DNA from: Eustoma russellianum | Taxonomy: Eukaryota; Streptophyta; Magnoliopsida; Gentianales; Gentianaceae | DNA: 64,000 nucleotides | Reading direction: 5' to 3' | NCBI GenBank assembly: GCA_036186865.1 | Contig: AP025074.1 | Span: 10,490,758 to 10,554,757 of the forward strand | Part shown: positions 32,312 to 43,784 of the stretch, one piece after another | How the letters are laid out: each line of letters starts with the position of its first letter | Position numbering within the stretch: position 1 is the stretch's first letter | Made by a program: the position numbers and the translations under genes | The notes under the pieces: model-generated | Told to the model about the DNA's origin: nothing | What the model saw: the letters and a program-made list of their open reading frames with translations, nothing else | Database searches by the model: none

Positions 32312-35300
32312 ACGCACCCAACAAAAGGCTCCTATCGGCAATTCTTCGGATCCCTCAAACAGGTTTAGAGGCATTAAATGTTTTAAATGTCAAGGACGTG
32401 GTCACATAGGAAAAGAATGTCCTAATGCAAAAAGAATCATGTTAATTGAAGAGACAAACGAGTATGTGTCCGAGTCCGAGCATGAAAACGAGTCTGAGCA
32501 TGATAATGAAATTGAACCTGAAGAGGATCTAGGCGCATTAGATGATTTTGACACTAAGGAGTTTCTTGTTGTGCGTAGAGCTTTAAATGCATATCCGAAA
32601 TTAGATGATCACGAACAACATAGAGAAAACATTTTCCATATTTATTGCATGATAAATGGTAAAGTGTGCACCATGATCATTGATTCCGGTTCTTGTGCGA
32701 ATGTGGCTAGCATCGAATTAGTAAGAAAACTGAATTTGCCTATGACTAATCACCCGCACCCTTACAAACTTGCATGGCTAAATGACTGCGGTGAAGTTAG
32801 CGTAAGTAAGCAAGTTTTGATTTCTCTTAGCATTGGTAGTTACAAAGATGATGTTTTATGTGATGTCGCACCAATGCATGCTAGTCATATCTTACTTGGT
32901 AGGCCATGGCAATTTGATCGACATGTGACATATGATGGTTATTTGAATCGTTATTCTTTCAAATTGAATGGCAAATTGTACAAACTGCATGCACTTCCAC
33001 CACACAAAGTCCACGAGGATCACCAACGCATGTCCAAGTCTAGAGCCGATTCTAAGGAAAAAGAAGCCAAAAGAAAATTTGTGGAGTGTATGAAAAGTGA
33101 GAACAAAAAACACGAGAGCAAGGGAAAAGAGATAGTGCCCCTAAGTGTCAACGAGTCCAAAAAGAAGTGTGGGTATTTCGCAAAGAAAAGAGAGGTTACA
33201 AGTGCACTTTATAACAACCAAACTGTCCTCATCATCATCCCAAAGTCATGTCAACTTGCCCTTGAAGAACTCCCACCAAACTTACCTACCTCAGTTGCGT
33301 TCCTTATCCAAGAGTATGAAGTTCTATTTCCCTCCGAACCACCATCCGGATTACCACCCATTAGAGGAATAGAACACCAAATCGACTTTGTCCCAGGAGC
33401 CGTGTTACCCAATCGCCCAGCCTATCGAGCAAACCCCGAAGAAACCAAAGAAATCCAAAGGCAAGTAGAGGAGCTCCTAGCTAGTGGACAAGTTCGAGAG
33501 AGTCTAAGCCCATCTGCTGTCCCAGTCATTTTAGTACCCAAAAAGGATGGAACGTGGAGAATGTGTACCGATTGCCGAGCCATAAACAAGATTACCGTCA
33601 AGTATAGGTACCCCATACCTAGGCTAGACGATATGTTAGACATGTTGCACGGATCCAAATTCTTCACCAAAATCGACCTTAAGCAAGGGTACTTCCACGT
33701 ACGCATTAGAGAAGGGGACGAATGGAAGACTGCATTCAAAACCAAGTTTGGCCTCTATGAGTGGTTCGTGATGCCCTTCGGGCTCACCAACGCCCCTAGT
33801 ACCTTTATGAGGCTAATGAATGAAGTCTTACGTGCGTTCATAGGACGCTTTGTCGTTGTCTATTTCGATGATATCCTAATCTATTCCCACACCATAGAAG
33901 ATCATCTTGACCACATTAGGGCCGTTTTTGAAAAGCTTAAGCAAGAACAACTTTACGCCAACTTTAAGAAGTGCTCCTTTTGTTTAGAACGCGTAGTTTT
34001 TCTAGGCTTTGTCATTTCGGCTGAGGGAGTAGAGATGGATAAAGAAAAGGTTAGGTCAATTGTGGAGTGGCCTATACCTAAGAATGTAGGGGAGGTTCGC
34101 AGTTTTCATGGACTAGCAAGCTTTTATAGACGATTTGTCAAAGATTTTTCTTCCATAGCTGCACCCCTAAACGAAATTGTGAAAAAAGATGTGCCTTTTA
34201 GGTGGGAAGAGCCACAACAACAGGCATTTGACGAACTCAAGCGTAGGCTGACCACTGCACCCATACTTAGGCTACCAAATTTTGACGAGACCTTTGAGAT
34301 CGAGTGTGATGCAAGTGGAGTGGGCATAGGCGCAGTTTTGACCCAAAGTAAGAAACCCATAGCCTACTTTAGTGAAAAGTTGAAAGGAGCAGCATTGAAT
34401 TACTCTACCTATGATAAGGAACTTTATGCCCTTGTGAGATCCCTACAAACTTGGCAACACTATCTTCAACCTAAAGAGTTTGTGATCCACACTGACCACG
34501 AAAGCCTTAAGTATCTTAAAGGGCAGGGAAAGTTGAACAAAAGACATGCCAAATGGGTAGAGTTCATAGAACAATTCCCTTACGTGATTAAGTACAAACA
34601 AGGAAAAGATAATATAGTTGCCGATGCCCTCTCTAGGAGATACACGTTAGTGACTACATTATCTTCACGCTTCTTAGGATTCGAATCACTTAAGGACTTG
34701 TACCCCAATGACCATGACTTTGGCACCATTTTCGAGGCATGTCAAGGAGCACCATTTGGGAAATTTTACATACATGAGGGTTATCTTTTCAAAGAACAAA
34801 AATTGTGCGTTCCCCAATCATCCCTACGAGAAGCATTGACCAGAGAAGCCCATGGGGGAGGTTTAATGGGTCATTTCGGAGTGTTCAAAACCCTTGAGAC
34901 TCTTAAAGAACATTTCTATTGGCCCCACATGAGAGTAGACGTCGAGAGGTTGTGTGGTAATTGCATCACTTGCAAACAAGCCAAATCCAAGTCCCAACCA
35001 CATGGCCTTTACATGCCTTTACCCGTCCCTGATTCCCCTTGGATTGACATTTCTATGGACTTTGTTTTAGGACTTCCTAGGTCTCGGGGAGGACGCGATA
35101 GCATTTATGTTGTGATTGATCGATTTTCAAAAATGGCACATTTCATTGCATGTAGGAAAGTTGATGATGCCACACATGTTTCTGATTTGTTCTTCAAAGA
35201 AATTGTCAGATTGCATGGCATGCCACGTACAATTGTAAGCGATAGAGATACGAAATTTTTGAGTCATTTTTGGCGCGTTTGGTGGGCTAAACTTGGTACA

Positions 35301-35987
35301 CAATTGTTGTTTTCCACCACCGCACACCCACAAACTGATGGACAAACTGAAGTCGTTAATCGTACTCTTTCTCAAATTTTGCGTGCCATTTTGCAACAAC
35401 ACATTAAACATTTGGAAGATTGTTTGCCATATATCGAATTTGCATATAATAGGAGTGTCCATCACGGTACTTTGCATAGTCCATTTGAAATTGTGTATGG
35501 CTTTAATCCCTTGTCTCCCATTGATTTGATTCATATTCCCGTGCATGAACGTTCTAGTCTTGATGGTAAACAAAAAGCGGACAACATAAAAAAATTGCAT
35601 GAACAAGTTAAAACACAACTAGAAAAGAAAAACAAAGCTTATGAAAGACGAGCTAACAAACATCGGAAAAGAGTTGTGTTTAAACCTGGAGATTTAGTTT
35701 GGTTACATTTGCGCAAGGAAAGATTTCCCAATGAACGAAAGTCAAAATTGTTGCCTCGAGGAGATGGACCTTTTAAAGTATTGAAACGCATAGGTGACAA
35801 TGCATACATCCTTGATCTTCCCGACAGGTATGGTTCAATTTCACCTACTTTTAATGTTGCTGACCTCACCCCTTTCAACGATGACCTTTTTGATTCGAGG
35901 ACGAATCCTTTTGAGGAGGGGGGATTGATGAGGATCAAGGTTCCGATGAGGATCAAGGGCCCCATCAAGAGGTCAAAGGTCCTATGA
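32286..35987 (+). CDS. Family A pol, unit 2 (open throughout)
   Basis: 1,233 residues without a stop. CCHC knuckle: C32, C35, H40, C45. Acidic spacer (SESEHENESEHDNE). Aspartic protease DSG at 133-135. RT from about 415, with DLKQGYFHV, MPFGLTNAPSTF and catalytic YFDD at 526-529. RNase H begins near 670 (IECDASG; TDHESLKYL). Integrase has its zinc region at about 850-900 (EAHGGGLMGHFG; CGNCITCKQAK) and a DDE core (MDFVLGLP, SDRDTKF, FEIVYG). The C-terminus has GDLVWLHLRKERF and LPRGDGPFKVLKRIGDNAY; I see no chromodomain. The last ~20 residues are LTR sequence read in a frame that does not give the conserved tail. All catalytic motifs look intact. The gag-pol junction is shifted, so expression as Gag-Pol is doubtful. 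Confidence 0.92.
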   Translation: MQSTQRRDERTQQKAPIGNSSDPSNRFRGIKCFKCQGRGHIGKECPNAKRIMLIEETNEYVSESEHENESEHDNEIEPEEDLGALDDFDTKEFLVVRRALNAYPKLDDHEQHRENIFHIYCMINGKVCTMIIDSGSCANVASIELVRKLNLPMTNHPHPYKLAWLNDCGEVSVSKQVLISLSIGSYKDDVLCDVAPMHASHILLGRPWQFDRHVTYDGYLNRYSFKLNGKLYKLHALPPHKVHEDHQRMSKSRADSKEKEAKRKFVECMKSENKKHESKGKEIVPLSVNESKKKCGYFAKKREVTSALYNNQTVLIIIPKSCQLALEELPPNLPTSVAFLIQEYEVLFPSEPPSGLPPIRGIEHQIDFVPGAVLPNRPAYRANPEETKEIQRQVEELLASGQVRESLSPSAVPVILVPKKDGTWRMCTDCRAINKITVKYRYPIPRLDDMLDMLHGSKFFTKIDLKQGYFHVRIREGDEWKTAFKTKFGLYEWFVMPFGLTNAPSTFMRLMNEVLRAFIGRFVVVYFDDILIYSHTIEDHLDHIRAVFEKLKQEQLYANFKKCSFCLERVVFLGFVISAEGVEMDKEKVRSIVEWPIPKNVGEVRSFHGLASFYRRFVKDFSSIAAPLNEIVKKDVPFRWEEPQQQAFDELKRRLTTAPILRLPNFDETFEIECDASGVGIGAVLTQSKKPIAYFSEKLKGAALNYSTYDKELYALVRSLQTWQHYLQPKEFVIHTDHESLKYLKGQGKLNKRHAKWVEFIEQFPYVIKYKQGKDNIVADALSRRYTLVTTLSSRFLGFESLKDLYPNDHDFGTIFEACQGAPFGKFYIHEGYLFKEQKLCVPQSSLREALTREAHGGGLMGHFGVFKTLETLKEHFYWPHMRVDVERLCGNCITCKQAKSKSQPHGLYMPLPVPDSPWIDISMDFVLGLPRSRGGRDSIYVVIDRFSKMAHFIACRKVDDATHVSDLFFKEIVRLHGMPRTIVSDRDTKFLSHFWRVWWAKLGTQLLFSTTAHPQTDGQTEVVNRTLSQILRAILQQHIKHLEDCLPYIEFAYNRSVHHGTLHSPFEIVYGFNPLSPIDLIHIPVHERSSLDGKQKADNIKKLHEQVKTQLEKKNKAYERRANKHRKRVVFKPGDLVWLHLRKERFPNERKSKLLPRGDGPFKVLKRIGDNAYILDLPDRYGSISPTFNVADLTPFNDDLFDSRTNPFEEGGLMRIKVPMRIKGPIKRSKVL
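35913..35924 (+). other. Polypurine tract
   Basis: GAGGAGGGGGGA ends one base before the third LTR (35926). Identical to the tract in unit 1. Confidence 0.8.
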
Positions 35988-37365
35988 CAAGAAGGAGGGC
36001 AAGGGAACTTTGTCATCAAGTTGCCACCTTCTTGTACAAGCATGTTAAGGATGAACCTAAGACTCCTTGGGTTCATTTCATTGAACCTTCAACTTGAGCA
36101 TGTATCACATGCACGTCTGCACTCTTTGTTTTTTTGGATTTTATTTTGTGTCGTGTGATCTTAGTTTTATGTATTTGCTTTGTAGGTAAATTAGGTACAA
36201 GAGAATGTTTCAAAAGAATGTTTTAAGAGAATGTTTGAAGAGAATGTTTCAAGAGAATGTTTCAAGCGAATATTCGAAGAGAATGTTTGTCTACGCTAAG
36301 ACAAATTCAAAAGTGTCCAAGATAGAATCTCTTGATCAAGTTGAAATCAAAATCATCTCCATTATCCACAAAAGGGGGCCGGCCATGTTTGAAGCAAACG
36401 GATAATGATCAATTTAGTTTAAATTCAAAGCAACCATGATTTGAATTCAAATCTCAACCAATTGGAGACTTAAATTTCAAGAAGCTATCAGCTTTATCCT
36501 AGCCATCTACACGCCATGTTTGAAGAGAAAGAAGAGGATAAGACCAATTCAAATTGAATTCAAGTTTGAATTCAAATTCAAACTCAATTTGAATTCGAAC
36601 TTCAACCATCTTTTGAATTCAAGTCCAGCCATCTTATCATCATCAAAATCAGATTTTCTACACTTCTTTATCCATGGAACACGCCATCTTGAGAAGATAG
36701 AGTCTGATTCAAATTGAATTCAAGTTTGAAGTCAAGTTCAAACTCCACTTGAATTCAAACTTCAGCCATCTTGTGAACAAACTTCAGCCATCTTGTGAAC
36801 TCAAATCCAAGTGCATACTACTCATCAAACAGCTCCTCCAAGACTCCATAAGCTGCTAGATACATTGAAGATATCAACTTCCAAGCATTTCAAGTTTTAG
36901 CTAGAATTATCTTAGTTTTAATTTTCAAGCAAAGTTCAAATTTAAACATTTGTTAGATAGCTTTATTTGTATTATTTCTAGCCATTTCAAGCTGAAGGGG
37001 GACGTTTCTTAGGCCTATAAATAGACCCCTTTGGCTGATTGTAAACTGACCTTTCGATGAATAACAATTCTGGATATTTTCTTCACTTTGAGTGATACTT
37101 TGTTTTCTTGGTTTTGAATTAAAAACCTAAGTTAAGATCCTTCAAAGTTGAGCGATTTGAAGGTATTGCCATTGCTAAAAGGTGCCGTCCACGAGGGCCA
37201 TTTTGGTTTGCCTGATCAACGACCATCTTGTAGTGTTGGCCTTGCTCGTTATCCATACGTTTTGATCACTAAGGAAGCAAGGGGAAGTTTACTTTTTTGT
37301 GCCTAACCCTTTGTGAAGGACGTTTGGAAGGTGGAATTGTTGGAGCCCACGAGTTGCACGCATCA
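35926..37365 (+). repeat. Family A LTR, copy 3
   Basis: 1,440 bases. It is 12 bases shorter than the others through the loss of one minisatellite unit, and it carries more private substitutions (for example GTTAAGGATG, TTTTGAATTAAAAACC). U3 tail frame at 35927-36097, TATAAATA at 37016-37023. It ends CATCA at 37365, then ACTTT and family B LTR1 resumes. Confidence 0.9.
37016..37023 (+). promoter_or_regulatory. LTR TATA box
   Basis: TATAAATA in LTR copy 3. It would drive read-out into the family B LTR1 remainder and int1. Confidence 0.5.
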
Positions 37366-37823
37366 ACTTTCCATTTAATTCATGATTATTTATGGTTTAC
37401 TTGCTGGTGACGTTGTCACTCACCCCTTATTTTTCCTCCAGAACCCGCAGAAAATAGGGTCGAATGGATCGAGGACGAGTCTAGGGTTCCATATCTGTAG
37501 AAGAGCGAAAGGAGGATGACTTAAGGGTCTTTGTCGTGATGGTCATGATTGATGAACTTTTTATGAACTTATGTTGGAAACATTGACTTTTGGATTTCCA
37601 CATTTTGTGAACATGTTTGTAAGATTTATGATGGATGTTTAGACGCTTTTATTTTGAAAGTTTTTATTCTGCCTCGGTTTCGCTTACTTGTTCATGTGTA
37701 AGCATGAAGGTCCATATACTTTGTTATGGATTAAGACATGTTATGGATTGACGCCTGGTACTCTCCGTAGTGAAGTACGGCGAGCGCACCGTATCCGGCT
37801 AGGCCGGGGTGCGGGACGCTACA
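37366..37823 (+). repeat. Family B LTR1, last segment
   Basis: It resumes LTR1 after the family A array and ends GGGACGCTACA at 37823. It matches 44155-44613, 50938-51396 and 57652-58109. Confidence 0.85.
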
Positions 37824-37825
37824 GG

Positions 37826-37838
37826 TGGTATCAGAGCT
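37826..37838 (+). other. Primer binding site, family B int1
   Basis: TGGTATCAGAGCT two bases after the LTR end; initiator Met tRNA type. The same site lies at 44616 and 51399. Confidence 0.85.
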
Positions 37839-37998
37839 AAGGCTCTAGATCCGGGCAGAATATAGAATTAAGTTATGATATTAGAAATCTAAGTTTGATC
37901 TTAGATGTAAGTCATGATCTTAGATGAGAGTTGACCTTAGACTAAGATGACTTAGACTGGAAATTAGAGTCATGACTTAATCACGAAAATCTTAGTCT

Positions 37999-40466
37999 AT
38001 GAAATTTCGTGTCTTCTTGAGTTATCCATTTAAACTTCTATTGGATTACGAATTTCTTGTAATGCCATTCGGACTGACCAACGCCCCCGCGGCGTTTATG
38101 GATCTGATGAATCGAGTATTTCAAGAACAACTGGACAAATTTGTTGTGGTTTTTATCGATGACATCTTGATCTACTCACCGGATGAAGAGACCCATGTGG
38201 CACATTTAAGGACTGTCCTTGACATTTTACGAAGAAAGAAACTGTATGCCAAATTCAGTAAATGCGAATTTTGGTTACGTAGTGTAGCATTTCTAGGACA
38301 CGTTATATCTAAGGATGGGATAGCTGTGGATCCCAAAAAGATCGAGGCAATTACAGAATGGCCAAGGCCAACAAATGTTACGGAAGTACGGAGTTTCCTT
38401 GCCCTCGCTGGCTATTATCGCAAGTTCGTTGAAGGGTTTTCTCGGATTGCGATGCCTCTCACCCGTTTGACCAAGAAAAAGACAAAGTTCGAATGGACCA
38501 CAGACTACGAAAGGAGTTTTACCGAACTAAAAGAAAAGTTGACTTCCGCTCCAGTGTTGGCACAACCTATTCCGGGTGAAAGTTTTGTGGTGTATAGTGA
38601 TGCCTCTAAGAATGGACTTGTATGTGTACTAATGCAGAAAGATCGAGTGATTGCGTATGCATCTAGACAGCTAAAACCATTTGAACAAAATTTCCCGGTA
38701 CATGATCTTGAATTAGCAGCCATAGTCTTTGCCCTAAAGATATAGAGACATTATTTGTACGGTGAGAGGTGCGAAATCTTCACAGATCACAAAAGCCTTA
38801 AGTACCTTTTCACCCAGAAAGAATTAAATATGCGTCAACGCAGATGGCTAGAGTTGATGAAGGACTACGACCTTTATATCCAGTATCATCCGGGAAAAGC
38901 CAATAAAGTTGCCAACCTTTGTGTCGAAAGACAAGCCATCCGCGTCAACCACCCTTGCAGCGTGATATAGAAGAATTTGATCTCGAGGTGGTTGATTCCA
39001 TTAATAGTGTGCTCGCTAAGTTGGTATTAGTTCCTTCACTGATTGACAAGATTAAAGATGGTCAAGGAAAAGATGAAACTTTGATGAAAATTAAGGACAA
39101 GTTGAAAATGAAACCATCTGAGGATTTTGAGATCAGAAATGATGATAGCTTGTGGTTTAGAGAACAACTGTGTGTACCCAATGACAATGATATAAAGAAT
39201 GAAGTTCTTCGTGAAGCTCATAACTCTCGTTTGTCTATCCATCCTGGAGCCAACAAGATGTACCAAGATCTAAAACAGAGATTCTGGTGGCAGGGCATGA
39301 AGAGGCAAATTGCAGAATTTGTAGAGAAATGCCTTGTTTGTCAAAAAGTGAAAGCACAACATCAGAAACCCGCAGGTTTATTACAGCCTCTTGAAGTCCC
39401 TGAGTGGAAGTGAGACCACATTGCTATGGATTTTGTAACTGACCTGCTAAGGACGAAGAACGAACATGACGCCATTTTGGTAGTCGTCGATTGTTTAACA
39501 AAATCTGCTCATTTCATGGCTATTACCATCAAATCCTCTATGGAGAAGTTGGCTACAATGTATGTTGATCAGATTGTAAGCCTTCATGGAGTACCCATGA
39601 GCATTATATGTGACCGCAACCCTCGCTTTGCATCCCGATTTTGGACAACTTTTCAAAAAGCGATGGGCACCGAGATACGAATGAGATCTGCATTTCATCC
39701 TCAAACAGATGGTCAATCGGAAAGGACCATCCAAATGCTAGAAGACATGTTGCGAGCTTGTACGCTTGAATTTGGAGGGAGTTGGGACAAGAGTCTCAAA
39801 TTGGTAGAGTTCTCTTATAACAACAGTTATCATCGATCTATTGGGATGGCTCCGTATGAAGCACTTTACGGAAGGAAGTGCCGTTCTCCACTTTACTGGG
39901 ACGAAATCGGAGATAAGGCTTTCACAGGACCTAATCTAGTAGAACAGACTCGAGAGAAAATAATGGTCATAAAGCAAAGATTACAAGCGACACAAGATAG
40001 AAGTAAGATTTGGGCAGACGAGAAATGGCGGCCATTGGAATTTCAAGTAGGAGAAAAGGTGTTCTTGAAAGTGTCGCCATCAAAAGGAGTTAAGAGGTTT
40101 GGTATCAAAAGAAAGTTAAGCCCCAGGTTTATTGGACCATACGTGATTCTTGAAAGAATATGAGAAGTCGCTTATCGGCTAGCACTACCGCCATCGCTAT
40201 TTCAATTGCACGATGTATTTCACGTATCACTACTTCGTCGGTATGTGCACGAGCCTAGCCATATCATCGAGGAGTAGCCCTTGAAAGTTGAGGCCGACAC
40301 GACATACGTAGAAGAACCAGAAAGGATTGTGGATCGCAAGGAAAAGACATTGAGGAAACGATCCATACCTATGGTTAAGGTGCAATGGAAGCACCATTCG
40401 ATTGATGAAGCTACTTAGGAGATGGAAGAAAACATGAAAAACTTGTACCCTCACCTTTTTGATTAG
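37999..40466 (+). pseudogene. Family B partial pol, int1 (RT C-half, RNase H, integrase, chromodomain)
   Basis: RT homology begins mid-domain at YEFLVMPFGLTNAPAAF, includes catalytic FIDDILIYS (about 38152) and continues to RNase H (VYSDASKNGL; FTDHKSLKYL). Integrase follows: HPGANKMYQDLKQRFWW, KCLVCQKVK, MDFVTDL, CDRNPRF, YEALYGRKC. A GPYVILERI region and a chromodomain complete it (VKVQWKHHSIDEAT, about 40375-40420). Gag, protease, the N-terminal half of RT and the catalytic DLRSGYHQ-type motif are absent; only about 200 bases separate PBS from RT. Defects: TAG 38743, a frameshift near 38915, TGA 39411, TGA 40161, TAG about 40276 and TAG about 40416. Several are Trp codons turned to stop. 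Non-autonomous. Confidence 0.88.
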
Positions 40467-40498
40467 CGCTCTTAAGTTTCGAGGACGAAACTTATAAT

Positions 40499-40510
40499 AA
40501 GAGGGGAGGA
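40499..40510 (+). other. Polypurine tract, int1
   Basis: AAGAGGGGAGGA just before the inferred LTR2 start (TGTTGTGCCC at 40511). The tracts at 47271-47282 and 54054-54065 read AAGGGGGGAGGA. Confidence 0.75.
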
Positions 40511-41770
40511 TGTTGTGCCCAACGAAAAATGACATTGTACTTGAGACTTGAATAAATGAATTAATGAAAAGTTGCATCTTCAAGTACATTTTATCTAGTT
40601 TCGTAATTACTCCTTTAATTAGATCTTTGATATGGAAAATAAGGTACAATTAGTCAAGCATAAATTATGGACCATGTGAAGGGGCCAATTCACCCCAAGG
40701 GCCTAAGAGATTTCGGCCACAAGGCTTAAAAAGGGCCTTAGAGGGTTTTTCAAATTATAAGGAGGTTAATCTTAAGGGCCTTCTTAAAACAAACCCAAAT
40801 AACAATTAAGGAGTTTTAAGTAGTGGGGCAAATTTTCCCCCAACCTTCACTAAAATTCGGCCCTTTAGCCCAAGAGGATTCATGATTTTCCTAATATATT
40901 TTAGGTCAAGAAAAAAAGAAATTAATTAAGAAAAAGGGGCAACTACCAAATAGCTTTCCATTAAACACACTTGAGAAAGTAACTGAAGCATGGTAAAGGC
41001 CACTAAATGCCTTAACCGCCGGATTCCCTCTATGGGATAACCAAGAAGCAATTCAAATCTTACTATGGTTACTTTATGTTAACTACAATGCTAAAGTAAC
41101 CCAAGTTACCATTAAAGTAACCCTAGTTGGATAAAGTAACTCAAGTTAGCATTAAAGTAACCTTGGTTGGCTAAAGTAATTCAAGTTAATTAACTCTAAT
41201 TAGCCTAACCATGCCAAGGTAACCTCCTTCTTCCCTCTTGCTCCCCAACAGCTAAACCACTTAGCCTAGTGAAGAAAATTTCTCTCCAAGAAACTCTAGA
41301 ATACTCTTAATTTCAACCCTCAGAGCAAGAGACTTCCCTCTTTTTTCCCCTAAGGTACACGGCTAACTTGAGCCAAGAAGTCCAAGATCCTTTTCACCTT
41401 CAAGCCTCAAGAATCCTCTAGGTAAGTGCACTCTAAACTCCTTAAGAGAATTTTATATCTTTCATTGAGTGAAGCTCACATTGCTACTCTTTCTTGCTCA
41501 AAAAACGTGACCCCCATGGTCACTAGGTTCAAGCTTTCAAGCTCTTAAGTGGTACTAGCTACTGAGAGGTCTGAACACCATTCAAGCTTCATCTTGGTAA
41601 GTCAATCTAACCTCCATTTAGTTCTATCTTTCACTTAAGATAATAACTAACATTTGTTCTTTTTCCTCCTCCAAAACTGTGAGGTATATGTTGAAGAGGA
41701 GGGAGACTTCACTTCATTTTATCCAAGTTCCAAGCTAAGGAAAGGTTTGAGCTTGAAAAGGCAAGTACAC

Positions 41771-41778
41771 TATAAATA
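41771..41778 (+). promoter_or_regulatory. Family B LTR2 TATA box
   Basis: TATAAATA about 1.26 kb after the LTR start, in the same context as in the other three LTRs. Confidence 0.5.
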
Positions 41779-43652
41779 TTCTTGGCTTGTGTGTGAAAGT
41801 ATATGCTTGAATGTCTAGCTATTACTAAGATTTAATCTTAGATGAAAATGTTAAGCTTGAAGTATGAAAATTTCGGATTCCTTAGGAAAAGTGGCTTGCA
41901 TGTATGAGATTCCTTCAAAGATGGATTCTTTGTCCTTTTGAATATGAATATGATGCTAGTCTAAGATGAATGTGGCAAAGCTCTCTTCTAAAATATGTAA
42001 GGGGGATGGTTGGATGAAAAGTTTGGGGTAAATATTGTTCTTGTGAAAGATTGTGACTTGCGGGGTAAAGGATGCACATAAGTTGTATGCTCTATGACTT
42101 AGGTGTAATATGTTCATTATGGAAATGAAATTTAAGCCCTTGCATGTGAATGAAACGAGCTGTTTTGGGGGTATGGGGCATACAAACTAGTTGTGCCATG
42201 AATAGACTTTATTATGTACAAAATGTGCAAATTCAAGGTGTACTATGAGTAACCTTCAAAACTGTTTTGCAGTGATTTGTAGGTGATCTTTGGAATGTAT
42301 TAGAACCTGTAAAGTTTATGCTAAGAAGTGTATTTGATGATTAGTAAGCCATTTTTGAAGAATAACTTAAGTTGGAACACTTGTAGTAAGTAGAGTGACA
42401 AAAGGGAAAAATCACTCGAACAGGACAGATTCATGTGACGTTTTGTATGACCTTAAAAGGGACCTTAGAAGTATTCAATTAAGCTAATTTTTGGCATGAG
42501 ATTAGCCCTATGTGTGTAGTAAATATGAGAGTTGGAATTTTGTTAAAAGAAGTTATGGTTTGTTCTTAATGGAATTTTTAGTAAAACTGGTCAAGCTGAA
42601 ATTACTGGACTGGACAGAATTTAAGTGATGTATTGATTGACCCAAAAATAGAACTTAGAAATATGCAAATGGGCTGATTTTTGGTAGGATGCTAGCCTTA
42701 TGTGTTTACTAAGTCTGTGAGTTGGAATTTTTGAAAAAGGACTTACGGATTGGTCACAATAAAAATTTGCAGTAAAACTGGCCACTCCAGAATCAGCACG
42801 TACCCGTTTTTGGAAAAGTGAGTAATTGACCTCTTGAAAGTTATTATATTACTCCAGGAATTTTATGATAATTACTTAGGACAAAGATGAGCATGTCCAT
42901 GTAAATTAATCATCTTGAAATTAATAATTTAAGGGGAAACTACTGAAATTAAGGGAACACTACGAAACTGGAAAACTGGGCCGAATTACGATACTTGTTG
43001 GGAGACTTCGTTCTTGCGGTGTAGACCTGTTTGAACAGCTTGGGCTTTCATTTGTCCACTTATATACTTCAGCATGAATATGACACGAGCTGTTTCCTGT
43101 GCGGCGGAATCAGCAGAGTTTTGAGGCTGAGCACATGGGTCTGGTCGCATTCTCCAGGTTTTGGCCCAAATTAAATAAGACTTATTGGGCTTGAAAGAAA
43201 GGTATAAGAGGAGTGCTGCACTGCTGAATTCAGCAGTATCCTGTTTTGTAATTTAATAGCTTAAGGGTCTTGCATGTCTCAAAACATTATGAAACTTTTA
43301 TGGCGAGTAGTAAAGACACCCTTATGCATGTGTATGTCAAGAAATCATGATAATTGGCCTAAAATATGAGGTTTCTAGGCCGAGCAAACGGAACGATAAT
43401 TCTGGAAATTATTCCAGCCTAAAGAACATGACCATACATGTATGTATGCGATGTGTTTTGTCACGAATCGCATAGTGCATGTCATACATTGCATCATCGT
43501 CACTCACATGATTCATGAAACTGATTTTATGATAATGAATGATGAAAAAGCGTTTTTAAAAGCAAAGATTTTGTTTTGAAAAGAACGCTTTCCATTGGTA
43601 CCATTTATTTCTAGCCAGCTTAACCCGTTCCAGATCTGGGGTTAATTGATCT

Positions 43653-43784
43653 GATGATTATGACCGTACATGTCCGGAGAGAATAGACCTGACTATGATG
43701 ATTATGACCATACAGGCCCGGAAAGAATAGACCTGATTATGATGAATATGACCGTACAGGCCCGGAAAGAATAGACCTGATGAC
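43653..43784 (+). repeat. 44-bp tandem repeats, LTR2
   Basis: Three 44-base units (starts 43653, 43697, 43741), here continuous with the degenerate fourth and fifth copies because no solo LTR interrupts them. Confidence 0.85.

Larger units (their letters stand above)
20300..37365 (+). mobile_element. Family A gypsy tandem array (3 LTRs, 2 internal regions)
   Basis: The order is LTR 20300-21751, internal 21752-28112, LTR 28113-29564, internal 29565-35925, LTR 35926-37365. Both internal regions are 6,361 bases long. The whole block is flanked by one pair of ACTTT (20295-20299 and 37366-37370), and no such pair separates the two units, so it is one insertion later extended. Empty sites in the other B LTRs (44155, 50938, 57652) read ACTTTCCATTTAATTCAT with a single ACTTT. 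Integrase without an obvious chromodomain, the GP[FY] region and the C-terminal tail suggest a chromovirus related to the CRM group. That clade call is tentative. Confidence 0.9.

Noticed and set aside
35127..35618. 163-codon minus-strand frames opposite family A integrase (also 27314-27805)
   Set aside because: Shadow of the plus-strand pol; identical placement in both units follows from duplication.
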